From an uncultured Salinisphaerales bacterium (lineage in GTDB: Bacteria; Pseudomonadota; Gammaproteobacteria; Nevskiales; OUC007), in contig CALBOV010000247.1 of NCBI GenBank assembly GCA_937896565.1, positions 1 to 44,641 on the forward strand: a stretch of 44,641 nucleotides of DNA, written 5' to 3'. Shown one piece after another: positions 7,907-16,236 of this stretch. Position 1 is the first letter of the stretch; the number at the start of each line of letters is the position of its first letter. The position numbers and the translations under genes were made by a program. The notes under the pieces are model-generated. The model was not told the origin of the DNA and ran no database searches. It was given only the letters and a program-made list of their open reading frames with translations.

Positions 7907-8488
7907 TCAGGCCGAGGTCACGCCGTCGCGGTTGGGGGTGACCAGGATGCGCTGCGTGTCCTTGACCGACTTCGCCGACGTGACCTTGCGGTTGCGCTCG
8001 GCGAGCTGGCGGAACCAGAGCCGGATGGTTTCGTTCGGAATCTTCACGGCGTCGGTGTTGCGATCCGGATCGTTCCAGAGCAGATCCCAGGGCCCGCCCT
8101 GCTCGCGGGTGACCAGTGACAGGTCATACCCGGAGAGTTTGCCGTAGGCCTTCCAGGTTATGTTCAGCACGCGTCGCGTACTTTCATCGGCAGCCTGGGG
8201 GTGCGGTGTCAGTTCGATCATCTTGCCGGAGGCGGGGTCATTGCGGCGAACGACCAGTGGCTCGAGCACCCGCTTGGTTCCGCTGAGATGTTCTTGCAGG
8301 GTGGCGACGCGGGGGCCGTCCACCGTGGCGACGATATGACCATCCACCAGTGATTTGCCCACCATCGCCAGATGCCAGCCGTGGGCGCAATAGGTCAATT
8401 CATGCAGCTTCGGCGGGTTCAGATCACGCAATCGCTCACTGGCCGCCTGGGCGATGAAATAGTTGGCAACGGCAACGGCCTCAAGCAT
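7907..8488 (-). CDS. Panacea-domain (DUF4065/SocA-like) protein without an obvious toxin partner
   Basis: 193 residues from the ATG at 8488; the frame stays open much further upstream, but that part lies antisense to the META lipoprotein gene and its product is low-complexity. The N-terminal helix VANYFIAQAASERL followed by PPKLHELTYCAHGWHLAMVGKS is the hallmark of the Panacea fold, seen in many antitoxins and phage GepA-like proteins; the usual LQKLLYFAHGWHL signature is recognisable. The C-terminal half (residues ~110-193) includes GGPWDLLWNDP, also typical. Panacea antitoxins normally sit beside a toxin gene, but here the neighbours are a barrel protein and a META lipoprotein. It may be a solitary relic, a chaperone-like protein or an adaptor. 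No good ribosome-binding site precedes the start. Confidence 0.8.
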   Translation of the reverse strand: MLEAVAVANYFIAQAASERLRDLNPPKLHELTYCAHGWHLAMVGKSLVDGHIVATVDGPRVATLQEHLSGTKRVLEPLVVRRNDPASGKMIELTPHPQAADESTRRVLNITWKAYGKLSGYDLSLVTREQGGPWDLLWNDPDRNTDAVKIPNETIRLWFRQLAERNRKVTSAKSVKDTQRILVTPNRDGVTSA

Positions 8489-8578
8489 TGCGCTCGGCTC
8501 GGTGGGGGGTACGGTCGAGCGTTCAGTGAACGCCAACCGGCGTCGTTTTGCAAGGACAACGGGCGCGGCCGGCTTTCG

Positions 8579-8584
8579 TATACT
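8579..8584 (+). promoter_or_regulatory. Possible -10 element for the META lipoprotein gene
   Basis: TATACT 70 nt before the META lipoprotein start, in the 165-nt gap between divergent genes. No convincing -35 at 16-18 nt spacing: TTGCAA at 8548-8553 is 25 nt away. Weak call. Confidence 0.25.
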
Positions 8585-8653
8585 GCCCGCCGAAGAGAGT
8601 CGGGCATCGGGCCGCCCCCGGCCGGACTCCAGTTGACTGACCCGAGGAGCAGG

Positions 8654-9133
8654 ATGGACAAGCACATGACCAGGAAATCTCACCGACCCACACGGTCTCG
8701 TCATGGCCTTCGCGGGCTGCCTGCCCTGCTGGCGGCGCTGGTCTCGCTGGCCGCCTGTGCGACGCCGGTCGCCGACACGCCGGTCATCAGTCTGACGAGC
8801 ACGCCGTGGATGCTGGTGTCGCTGGCCGGTACCTCGATCGATACCCAGGCCCGTCCGGCAACCCTGGTGCTGGAGGCCGGCAACGAGCGGATCCATGGCC
8901 ACGCCGGTTGCAATCGTCTGTCCGGAAGCTATGCCCTCGACGAGGGGCAACTGGAATTCTCGCGTCTGATCACGACAAAAATGGCCTGCGCTCAGGGGAT
9001 GGAGCAGGAACAGGCCTTCATCGCGGCCCTGGCGGCGACGGCAACCTATCGATTGGAACAGGGGCGTCTGACGCTGCTCAACGCCGACGGCGATGTGCTG
9101 GCGGTGCTGATGGCCGAACCCAGCGTGGGTTAG
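8654..9133 (+). CDS. META-domain (HslJ-like) lipoprotein
   Basis: 159 residues; ATG preceded by GAGGAGC at 5 nt. The twin-basic leader ends in lipobox SLAAC (around Cys36), giving a lipid-anchored envelope protein. The single META domain follows: STPWMLVSLAG, then GHAGCNRLSGSYAL and the LITTKMAC segment with EQAFIAAL, all diagnostic for HslJ/META proteins. These are heat-inducible or stress-linked proteins in enterobacteria (HslJ relates to novobiocin resistance there); the molecular role is unclear. The two Cys residues (in AGCN and MAC) are conserved and may pair. The stop TAG overlaps the stop of the opposing VWA gene by 4 nt (TTAG). Confidence 0.88.
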   Translation: MDKHMTRKSHRPTRSRHGLRGLPALLAALVSLAACATPVADTPVISLTSTPWMLVSLAGTSIDTQARPATLVLEAGNERIHGHAGCNRLSGSYALDEGQLEFSRLITTKMACAQGMEQEQAFIAALAATATYRLEQGRLTLLNADGDVLAVLMAEPSVG

Positions 9134-10314
9134 CGCGCTCGAGTCAGATGCCGCATGGCGTCTTCCAGACCCTGGATCGTCAGCGGGAACATGCGGTCGT
9201 CGAAAATGGTGCGCGTCATCGCCACCGATGGTGCGTATTCCCAGTGTGACTCCGGTTCGGGATTGAGCCACACGGCCTTGGGGAAGTGGTCGAGCAGGCG
9301 CCGTGCCCAGACTTCGCCGGATTCCTCGTTCCAGTGTTCGACACTGCCGCCCGGATAGGCGATCTCGTAGGGACTCATCGTCGCGTCGCCGACGAAGATG
9401 ATCTTGTAGTCGGGTCCGTAGGTGCGGATGACCTCGCGCGTTGGTGTCTTTTCCGAGCGTCGCCGCAGGTTGTCCTTCCACACCGACTCGTAGAGAAAGT
9501 TGTGGAAGTAGAAATACTCCATGTGCTTGAACTCGGTGCGCGCGGCCGAGAACAATTCCTCGCAGAGCTTGACGTGCGGGTCCATGGAGCCGCCCACGTC
9601 GAAGAACAGCAGGACCTTCACGGCGTTATGGCGCTCGGGCACCATGCGGATGTCCAGCATCCCGCCGTTCTTGGCCGTGGAGCGGATCGTGTCACCCAGG
9701 TCGAGCTGGTCGGCCGCGCCCTCGCGCGCGAAGCGGCGCAGCCGCCGCAACGCCATCTTGATGTTGCGCGTGCCCAGCTCGCGGCTGTCATCCAGGTTGG
9801 CGAACTCGCGCTTGTCCCAGACCTTGACCGCCGAGCGGTTGCGCCCGCCCTGCTGGCCGATGCGCACCCCCTCGGGATTGAAGCCGTAGGCGCCGAACGG
9901 TGACGTGCCGGCCGTGCCGATCCACTTGTTGCCACCCTGGTGGCGCTTTTCCTGCTCCTCGAGACGCTTGCGCAACTCTTCCATCAATTTCTCGAAGCCG
10001 CCCATTGCCTCGATCTTGGCCTTGTCCTCGTCGGTCAGGTGCAGTTCGGCCTGCTTGCGCAGCCAGTCTTCCGGAATCTCCGCGAACAAATCCTCGGTCA
10101 GCGCTTCCACGCCATGCCAGTAGGCGGCGAAGATCTGATCGAAGCGGTCGTACTTGGTCTCGTCCTTGACCAGGGCCGCCCGTGACAGCACGTAAAAGTC
10201 GTCGATGCTGTAGATCACGACCTGGCGCTTGAGCGCCTCCAGCAGGGTCAGGAACTCGGTGACAGTGGGCTTGAGACCACCTTCACGCAGGGCAAAGAAG
10301 AAAGACAGGAGCAT
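9130..10314 (-). CDS. CoxE-like VWA-domain protein
   Basis: 394 residues. The opening MLLSFFFALREGGLKPTV and the TEFLTLLEAL helix are characteristic of the CoxE/VWA family. A charged coiled-coil-like segment runs near residues 90-125 (EKLMEELRKRLEEQEKR). The VWA domain starts around residue 230, with the metal-site motif DVGGSMD in place of the usual DxSxS, and continues through IIFVGDATMSPYE. Such proteins normally work with a MoxR-type AAA+ ATPase to insert metals or remodel enzymes; no moxR gene lies next to it here, so the partner must be elsewhere. The start ATG overlaps the yhfA stop (TGATG), so the two are coupled, and the stop overlaps the META gene stop. Confidence 0.88.
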   Translation of the reverse strand: MLLSFFFALREGGLKPTVTEFLTLLEALKRQVVIYSIDDFYVLSRAALVKDETKYDRFDQIFAAYWHGVEALTEDLFAEIPEDWLRKQAELHLTDEDKAKIEAMGGFEKLMEELRKRLEEQEKRHQGGNKWIGTAGTSPFGAYGFNPEGVRIGQQGGRNRSAVKVWDKREFANLDDSRELGTRNIKMALRRLRRFAREGAADQLDLGDTIRSTAKNGGMLDIRMVPERHNAVKVLLFFDVGGSMDPHVKLCEELFSAARTEFKHMEYFYFHNFLYESVWKDNLRRRSEKTPTREVIRTYGPDYKIIFVGDATMSPYEIAYPGGSVEHWNEESGEVWARRLLDHFPKAVWLNPEPESHWEYAPSVAMTRTIFDDRMFPLTIQGLEDAMRHLTRAR

Positions 10315-10745
10315 CAGACCGACCGGATCTCGTGATCGTGGGTGATGTTCACGCTGGCCTGCAGCATCAGCGACGCCGAGCAGTATTTCTCCGCCGACAG
10401 CTGGACCGCGCGCGCGACATGACGCTCGGCGAGATCACGGCCTTCCACGATGAATCGCAGGTGAATGTCGGTGAAGACCTGCGGAATGGTCTCGGCCCGG
10501 GTTCCGCTGATCTCCACTGAACAGTCGGTCACGTCCTGCCGCGCCTTGCGTAGAATGAGCATCACGTCCATGGCGCTGCAGCTGCCCACACCAAGCAGCA
10601 TCAGTTCCATGGGGCGCATTCCGAGGTTGCGTCCACCGACCTCGGGCGAGCCGTCGATGACGATGGCGTGTCCGCTTCCGGACTCGCCAACCCAGGTGAC
10701 ACCCTCCGAAAGTTTTAGGCGGGCTGACATCACGTTTACAGTCAT
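10314..10745 (-). CDS. yhfA: OsmC family protein, YhfA-like
   Basis: 143 residues from the ATG at 10745, giving MTVNVMSARLKL; the frame extends to 10862 but that part overlaps crp. It matches E. coli YhfA along its length: VTWVGESGSGHAIVIDG, MELMLLGVGSCSAMDV, LRKARQDVTDC, FIVEGRDL and LSAEKYCSASLML. The two OsmC-type cysteines (in GSCSAMD and EKYCS) are present, so a peroxide-reducing activity is possible, though YhfA itself is poorly characterised. In E. coli yhfA is also beside crp, so the divergent pairing here is a conserved one. It is coupled to the VWA gene by a stop/start overlap. Confidence 0.92.
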   Translation of the reverse strand: MTVNVMSARLKLSEGVTWVGESGSGHAIVIDGSPEVGGRNLGMRPMELMLLGVGSCSAMDVMLILRKARQDVTDCSVEISGTRAETIPQVFTDIHLRFIVEGRDLAERHVARAVQLSAEKYCSASLMLQASVNITHDHEIRSV

Positions 10746-10803
10746 GGCGTTATGATACTGATCATGAACGGACGGGGAGCGGCGGAATGACCGCTGAACA
10801 GGA

Positions 10804-11478
10804 ATGACCAGCTTGCACCAGCTGGACGAAGGGAGCGAGGCCGCCATCCAGGCGTTCCACATGGCGGCCCATCGCAGGCACTACCCGAAGAATCACACGA
10901 TTCTTCACGAAGGGGATGCGCCGGACTCGCTTTATCTGATTCTCGAGGGCTCGGTCAGCATCATCTTCGAGGACGAGGATGGTCGCGAGATGGTCCTGGC
11001 CTACCTGAACCCCGGCGACTTCTTCGGCGAGATGAGCCTGTTCCCGGAAATGGAGTCGCGCAGCGCCATCGCGCGCACGCGCAAGCCGACGGTGGTGTCG
11101 GAACTGGGCTTTCAGCCGTTCCGTGAGCTGGCGCACAAATATCCTGATCTGATGTTCGTGCTGGGTCACCAGCTCGCCAAGCGGCTGCGGGACACCACGC
11201 GCCGCGCCGCCGATCTGGCGTTCGTCGATGTCGCCGGTCGCATCGCCCGCACCCTGCTGACCCTGACCGACGATCCCGGTCATGAAGTCGTCGAGGACGG
11301 CCGCGTTGTCCGCATCAGCCGCCAGGAACTGGCGCGCATCGTCGGTTGCTCGCGCGAAATGGCGGGTCGGGTGCTCAAGTCGCTGGAGGAGGACGGCATC
11401 GTGCGGGTGAAGGGACGCGCGATTTTCGTTCCGGAGGACACCCGGGATTCGCTCGGGGCGGGGTCGGCCGAGGCCTAG
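10804..11478 (+). CDS. crp: Cyclic-AMP receptor protein family regulator (Crp/Vfr/Clp type)
   Basis: 224 residues; ATG after AGGA. The N-terminal cyclic-nucleotide-binding domain has [12 protein letters not shown], the phosphate-binding cassette [15 protein letters not shown] (E76, R86, S87) and Thr131-Thr132 where E. coli Crp has Thr127-Ser128, so cAMP binding is likely; c-di-GMP sensitivity as in Xanthomonas Clp is possible. The C-terminal helix-turn-helix reads [20 protein letters not shown], keeping the recognition residues R184, E185 and R189, with Met in the place of E. coli Thr182. Neighbours trpC (convergent, CTAG overlap) and yhfA (divergent) match the P. aeruginosa vfr neighbourhood as I recall it. 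A TATGAT at 10751-10756 is a possible -10. Confidence 0.93.
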   Translation: MTSLHQLDEGSEAAIQAFHMAAHRRHYPKNHTILHEGDAPDSLYLILEGSVSIIFEDEDGREMVLAYLNPGDFFGEMSLFPEMESRSAIARTRKPTVVSELGFQPFRELAHKYPDLMFVLGHQLAKRLRDTTRRAADLAFVDVAGRIARTLLTLTDDPGHEVVEDGRVVRISRQELARIVGCSREMAGRVLKSLEEDGIVRVKGRAIFVPEDTRDSLGAGSAEA

Positions 11479-12287
11479 CCTGCGCGCAAGGGCGCGTCGA
11501 GCAGTGTGGCGAGTGCCTCACCCGGGTCCTCGGCGCGCATCAGCGATTCCCCGATCAGAAAGGCGTGAACGTCCGCCGCCTGCATTCTCTCGATGTCATT
11601 GCGGTCGTGAATGCCGCTTTCCGTGACCAGGACGCGATCCGCCGGCACCGATGCCCGCAGGGTCAGTGTGGTTTGCAGGTCGACGTCGAAGCTGCGCAGG
11701 TTGCGGTTGTTGACGCCCAACAGTGGGCACAGCTCGGCTGGCAGGCGCAGCGCGCGTTCCAGTTCGGCGCCGTCGTGGACCTCGATCAGGGTGTCCATGC
11801 CCAGTTCCAGCGCTGATTCCGCCAGCGTGCACAGACTGGCGTCGTCCAGTGCCGCGACGATCAGCAGCACGCAGTCCGCCCCCCAGGCGCGTGCCTCCAG
11901 CACCTGGTAGGGGTCGATGATGAAGTCCTTGCGGATGACCGGCAGGCCGGCGGACCGGGCCTGCACCAGATAGTCCGGCGCACCCTGGAAATAGTTCACG
12001 TCGGTGAGCACGGACAAACAGGTCGCGCCCCCTGCCGCGTAGCGATGGGCCAGCCAGGTGGGGTCGAAATCCGGGCGAATCAGGCCTTTGCTGGGCGATG
12101 CCTTCTTCAGTTCGGCGATCACGGCGGGTTGGCGTGTCTCCACGCGTGCCCGCATCGCGTCGGCGAAGCCGCGTGGCGGCTCGGCCTCGACCGCACGTCG
12201 GCGCAGCGTGTCATGCGACGTGCGCGACTGCGCCGCGGCCACCTCGTCACGCTTGGTGGCCAGGATGCGATCGAGGATGTCGCTCAT
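11475..12287 (-). CDS. trpC: Indole-3-glycerol phosphate synthase
   Basis: 270 residues from the ATG at 12287, which overlaps the trpD stop (ATGA). Catalyses ring closure of CdRP to indole-3-glycerol phosphate in tryptophan synthesis. The TIM-barrel signatures are complete: [20 protein letters not shown] (catalytic Lys, substrate loop), [47 protein letters not shown] (Asn/Arg) and [12 protein letters not shown], then [10 protein letters not shown] at the phosphate-binding end. The length is normal for a monofunctional TrpC without a fused TrpF. The stop overlaps that of crp, leaving no room for a separate terminator. A longer in-frame extension to 12716 is antisense-like and rejected. Confidence 0.97.
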   Translation of the reverse strand: MSDILDRILATKRDEVAAAQSRTSHDTLRRRAVEAEPPRGFADAMRARVETRQPAVIAELKKASPSKGLIRPDFDPTWLAHRYAAGGATCLSVLTDVNYFQGAPDYLVQARSAGLPVIRKDFIIDPYQVLEARAWGADCVLLIVAALDDASLCTLAESALELGMDTLIEVHDGAELERALRLPAELCPLLGVNNRNLRSFDVDLQTTLTLRASVPADRVLVTESGIHDRNDIERMQAADVHAFLIGESLMRAEDPGEALATLLDAPLRAG

Positions 12288-13315
12288 GGGTTCGGGGATA
12301 GCGACTGCGAAAGCGACGCGAGCTTTTCCAGCGTCTTCAGCGCGGTGCCGGCCGTCAGCACTTCCCGCGCGCGGTTCACGCCATCGGCCAGCGTGCTGGT
12401 GAGCCCGGCGACATAAATGCCGGCTCCGGCGTTCAGCGCGATCATGTCGGCGACCGAGCCCGCGCGGCCGCCCAGCGCCTGACGGATCATCGTGTAGCTC
12501 TCGTCGGCCGAGGCCGCGCGTAGCGGTTGCAGGCTGTGAGCGGTCACCCCGAAGGTGGCGGGCTCGATGCTGTAGGTGCGCACCTCGCCCATGCGCAGCT
12601 CCGCGACATGGGTCGGCTCCACCGGACTGATCTCGTCCAGGCCATCCTGCCCGTGCACCACCATCACATGTTCGCTGCCCAGGCGTTGCATGACCTCGGC
12701 GATCGGTGCGCACCATGCGCTGGAGAACACGCCGATCACCTGACAGGGCGCGCTGGCCGGATTGGTCAACGGGCCGAGCAGATTGAACACGGTGCGTACG
12801 CCCAGTTCGCGACGGGGGCCGATCGCGTGCTTCATCGCAGAGTGGTACCCCGGGGCGAACATGAACCCCACGCCGAGCTCGTCCACGCAGCGCGCGACCG
12901 CCTCGGGGCCGAGATCGACCCTGACCCCCGCGGCCTCCAGCACGTCGGCGCTGCCGAACTGGCTGGAGACGGAGCGGTTGCCATGCTTGGCGACATGGCC
13001 ACCGGCGGCCGCCACCACCATCGCCGCCGCGGTGGAGACGTTGAAGATGCCGCTGGCATCGCCGCCCGTTCCGCAGGTGTCGACCAGGTGGGCCCGGGCG
13101 GACTCCGGCAGCGTGACCGGTGTGGCAAGCTCGCGCATGACCGATGCCGCTGCCGCGATTTCGCTGACCGTCTCGCCCTTGCAGCGCAGGGCGATCAGGA
13201 AGCCGGCAACCTGAGCGGGTGTGAACTCACCCTGCATGATGCCGCGCATGGTCGCGGTCATGACCTCCGGCGTGAGGTCACGGGCGTCCAGCAACTGTTC
13301 CAGAACAGCTTTCAT
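12284..13315 (-). CDS. trpD: Anthranilate phosphoribosyltransferase
   Basis: 343 residues, full length. Transfers the phosphoribosyl group from PRPP to anthranilate. Conserved motifs are present: [17 protein letters not shown] near residue 80 (PRPP-binding), [21 protein letters not shown] near residue 107, and the long [16 protein letters not shown] segment. The first gene of the trpD-trpC pair, with an ATGA overlap into trpC. The upstream neighbour on the same strand is citrate synthase rather than trpG, so the usual trpG partner is elsewhere. A strong hairpin lies 12 bases before the ATG, and no purine-rich ribosome-binding site is visible there. Confidence 0.97.
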   Translation of the reverse strand: MKAVLEQLLDARDLTPEVMTATMRGIMQGEFTPAQVAGFLIALRCKGETVSEIAAAASVMRELATPVTLPESARAHLVDTCGTGGDASGIFNVSTAAAMVVAAAGGHVAKHGNRSVSSQFGSADVLEAAGVRVDLGPEAVARCVDELGVGFMFAPGYHSAMKHAIGPRRELGVRTVFNLLGPLTNPASAPCQVIGVFSSAWCAPIAEVMQRLGSEHVMVVHGQDGLDEISPVEPTHVAELRMGEVRTYSIEPATFGVTAHSLQPLRAASADESYTMIRQALGGRAGSVADMIALNAGAGIYVAGLTSTLADGVNRAREVLTAGTALKTLEKLASLSQSLSPNP

Positions 13316-13326
13316 GGTGATGAGCG

Positions 13327-13353
13327 CGCGAATCCCGGATTCCGGGATTCGCG
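13327..13353. repeat. 27-bp near-perfect palindrome upstream of trpD
   Basis: Two 13-bp arms, CGCGAATCCCGGA and TCCGGGATTCGCG, around one base. As RNA it would fold into a very stable hairpin with a 5-7 nt loop. It lies between the gltA stop (13371) and the trpD ATG (13315). No T-run follows on the minus strand, so it is not a textbook terminator. It could be a gltA mRNA 3' stabiliser, a block on trpD translation, or a dispersed repeat. Confidence 0.7.
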
Positions 13354-13370
13354 AATTGGTGGATGTGTTC

Positions 13371-14663
13371 CTAACGGCCGGCGATATCGGTGTACGGACG
13401 TTCCGTCGCGCCGGTGTAGATCTGGCGGGGGCGACCGATGCGCATGCCCGGATCGGAGATCATCTCCAGGTAGTGGGCGACCCAGCCGACCGTGCGGCCG
13501 ATGGCGAACATCGGCGTGAACATGTTGGTCGGGATGCCGATGGCCTTGTAGATGATGCCGCTGTAGAAATCGACGTTCGGATAGAGCTTGCGCTCGACGA
13601 AGTACTCGTCCTTCAGCGCGATCTCCTCCAGCTTCATCGCCAGTTCCAGCATGCCGTCGGCGTCGCCGCCGTAGGCATTGAGCACCTTGTGGCAGTGCTC
13701 GCGGATCACGGTCGCGCGCGGGTCGAAGTTCTTGTACACGCGGTGGCCGAAGCCCATCAGCCGGAAGGGGTCGTTCTTGTCCTTGGCCTTGGCGATGAAC
13801 TTGTCGACGTTGTCGGCGCTGCCAATGGCCGACAGCTGCTTGAGCACGGCTTCATTCGCGCCGCCGTGCGCCGGTCCCCAGAGGGCGGCGATGCCCGAGG
13901 AGATGGCCGCGTAGGGGTTGCAGCCGGTGGAGCCGGCCAGGCGTACCGTCGACGTGGACGCGTTCTGCTCGTGGTCGGCATGCAGGATCAGCAGCACGTC
14001 CAGGGCTTCCGCGGCGACCGGGTCAACCTCGTATTCCTCGGCGGGCACCGCGAACATCATCCGCAGGAAGTTCGAGCTGTAGTCCAGGTCGTTCTTCGGG
14101 TAAATCATCGGCTGGCCGATGGAGTACTTGTAGGCCGCCGCCGCAATGGTCGGGATCTTGGCGATCATGCGCCGCGCGAAGATCTTGCGGTGCTCCGGAT
14201 CGGCCGTGTTCGTGGTGTCGTGATAAAACGCCGACAGGCCACTGACGATGGACGACAGCATCGCCATCGGGTGCGCGTCGTAGTGGAAGCCGGTGAAGAA
14301 GCGCTTGAGCGATTCGTTGAGCATGGTGTGCATGCGAATCGCGTCGTTGAACTCGTCGTATTCCGCCTTGGTCGGCAACTCGCCGTTGAGCAGCAGGTAG
14401 CAGACTTCCATGTAGTTGGACTTCTGCGCCAGCTCGTCGGCGCGGTAGCCGCGGTAGAGCAGCTGGCCCTTTTCGCCATCGATGAAGGTGATGGCGGATT
14501 CGCAGGAGCAGGTGGAGGTGAAGCCGGGGTCGAAGGTGAAGCCTCCGGTGCTCGCATACAGCTTGCGGACGTCCACCGCCGGCGGGCCCATCGTGCCCTC
14601 GACCTGCGGGAGTTCGACTGAACTGCCGTCGGGGCTCGTAACTGTATACGGATCGCTGCTCAT
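13371..14663 (-). CDS. gltA: Citrate synthase (type II)
   Basis: 430 residues from the ATG at 14663, preceded by GGGAGT; condenses oxaloacetate and acetyl-CoA at the entry of the TCA cycle. The N-terminal small domain (residues ~1-70) with [21 protein letters not shown] is typical of Gram-negative type II enzymes. Catalytic residues are in place: His in [12 protein letters not shown], His in [15 protein letters not shown] and Asp in NVDFYSG. Also conserved are [12 protein letters not shown] and [18 protein letters not shown] control is expected for this type but cannot be read directly. Its 3' end meets the hairpin in front of trpD; the 235-nt gap upstream separates it from the cyclase gene on the same strand. 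Confidence 0.97.
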   Translation of the reverse strand: MSSDPYTVTSPDGSSVELPQVEGTMGPPAVDVRKLYASTGGFTFDPGFTSTCSCESAITFIDGEKGQLLYRGYRADELAQKSNYMEVCYLLLNGELPTKAEYDEFNDAIRMHTMLNESLKRFFTGFHYDAHPMAMLSSIVSGLSAFYHDTTNTADPEHRKIFARRMIAKIPTIAAAAYKYSIGQPMIYPKNDLDYSSNFLRMMFAVPAEEYEVDPVAAEALDVLLILHADHEQNASTSTVRLAGSTGCNPYAAISSGIAALWGPAHGGANEAVLKQLSAIGSADNVDKFIAKAKDKNDPFRLMGFGHRVYKNFDPRATVIREHCHKVLNAYGGDADGMLELAMKLEEIALKDEYFVERKLYPNVDFYSGIIYKAIGIPTNMFTPMFAIGRTVGWVAHYLEMISDPGMRIGRPRQIYTGATERPYTDIAGR

Positions 14664-14898
14664 GCTTGTGTTACTCCCAGTCGGTCCCGCTGGCCAGGCC
14701 ATCATCCCCCCGAGGAATCGCGGCGGTGGCGATGTCATCTCTCCCGTGCAAGCCGACGGAGAGAAGTCGCTGGCGTCCCGTGACGTGAGTTGAGTTGAAA
14801 ATGTTCAGGCGCGTGATGCCGGACGCCGCAACAACCGATCGTTCAGTGAATCGACGATCGTCGGCCGCTCCGGGCATGACCGAGCCCTTGGGAAATCG

Positions 14899-16224
14899 TT
14901 AGCGCCCAATAGTTTCCCCGCTCGCACCGACGGTTTGCAAGCGCAGGGCGCAAATGGGAACCGGTCGCGGGAATCCTTTCAGTGTCTCGGGTGGCTGGTC
15001 GACGGCGGTCCAGTGGCCCCCGCCACCGGCTTCGTCGCGGGTTCGGGTGTCGGCGAGAATCTCGCCGTCGGCGGCGCGGTTGCACAGCCGTGCGGCGAGC
15101 ACGACCGGGTTCCCCACCGCACCGTATTCGAGGCGGCCCGCGCCCCGTAGCGCGCCAACCGTGACCCTGCCGGTCGCCAGGCCGATGCCGAGTCCGACCC
15201 GGGGTGCGTGACCGTCGCGGATCAGCATGTCGCGAACCGCGGATTGCAGCGTGAAGGCGAGTTCGATGCCTCGGCGCGCGTGATGCGTGACCTGAAACGG
15301 CGCGCCGACCAGGATCACGACGCCATCGCCGGCATGGTCCTTGACCGTGCCGCCATGCGCCCGTGCCGCGTCCCCGACGGCCTGATAGAACGACTCCAGC
15401 AAACCGAAGATCTCGTCCGATGCCCGCTCTCGCGCGTAGGCGGAAAATCCGCGCAGATCGGCGACCACGACGGTGAGCACGGTGCGCCGTCGCTCCAGCA
15501 GATGGTCGAGGCCGTGGGCGCGGACTTCCTGGGCGACCTGCGGTGACAGGAACTGGCCCATGAAATCTCCGCGGCGGCCGAGAATCGTCAGATAGCGCAC
15601 CGAGGATGCCGACAGGATCACCAGCCCGACCGCGACGAGATAGGGCTCCACCCAGTGGCTGAAGACCAGCGCGCCGATGAGGAATGGCGTGGCCATGTAC
15701 AGCATCCGCAGGCGCAGCGCGTCGGTGGAATCCAGCCGCGTCGTGAGCAGCAGCACGATGGCGATGCCGGCCGCCGTCAGCGCGGAGCCCAGCACCGGCG
15801 CGAAGATGGCGAACTCGATGCCGCGCACCTTGATCAGGCCGCCGGCGTCGGATGTGGCCTGCTCCGGGGCGATCAGCACGTAGCCCGCGGACAGTCCCAT
15901 CAGCACCACGGTCAGCAGCTGGGAGACGCGGAACAGCCAGTGCGCGGCCACACCGCGTCGCCCGCGCGCGGAGCGGCCGATGCGACGCCCCCACTCCATG
16001 CCGGCGAGGATGGCCGAGGATTCCAGCACTTCGCCGACCAGGGTCCAGAAGACGCGTCCGGCGGTGGCCACCGCCGGTTCCAGCGCCTGCAGCAGCCCGA
16101 TGATGACCAGGCACAGCGCCAGCGCGCGGTTGATGCGGTCGGCGGGGTCGGTCAGCCAGCTCGCCAGCCCCATTCCGATCGCCAGGATGGCGACGACCAG
16201 ATGGGCCGCATCCCCCAGGGGCAT
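14899..16224 (-). CDS. Integral-membrane class III adenylate/guanylate cyclase with altered active-site residues
   Basis: 441 residues. About six hydrophobic segments occupy residues ~1-210, followed by a class III cyclase domain (~245-425). Metal-binding aspartates are present: Asp256 in VVADLRGFS and Asp300 in HAGDGVVI, with Lys296 before it. In the purine/transition-state segment the usual GDxVNxAAR is GNPVVLAAR (G371-R379): the base-selecting Asp is Asn372 and the transition-state Asn is Val375, while Arg379 remains. This suggests weak activity, a changed nucleotide, or a non-catalytic partner in a heterodimer. The start lies 12 nt after the maeB stop, so it is probably transcribed with malic enzyme. 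The membrane part could sense a hydrophobic or ionic signal. Confidence 0.85.
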   Translation of the reverse strand: MPLGDAAHLVVAILAIGMGLASWLTDPADRINRALALCLVIIGLLQALEPAVATAGRVFWTLVGEVLESSAILAGMEWGRRIGRSARGRRGVAAHWLFRVSQLLTVVLMGLSAGYVLIAPEQATSDAGGLIKVRGIEFAIFAPVLGSALTAAGIAIVLLLTTRLDSTDALRLRMLYMATPFLIGALVFSHWVEPYLVAVGLVILSASSVRYLTILGRRGDFMGQFLSPQVAQEVRAHGLDHLLERRRTVLTVVVADLRGFSAYARERASDEIFGLLESFYQAVGDAARAHGGTVKDHAGDGVVILVGAPFQVTHHARRGIELAFTLQSAVRDMLIRDGHAPRVGLGIGLATGRVTVGALRGAGRLEYGAVGNPVVLAARLCNRAADGEILADTRTRDEAGGGGHWTAVDQPPETLKGFPRPVPICALRLQTVGASGETIGR

Positions 16225-16236
16225 GGGTGGGCGGCC

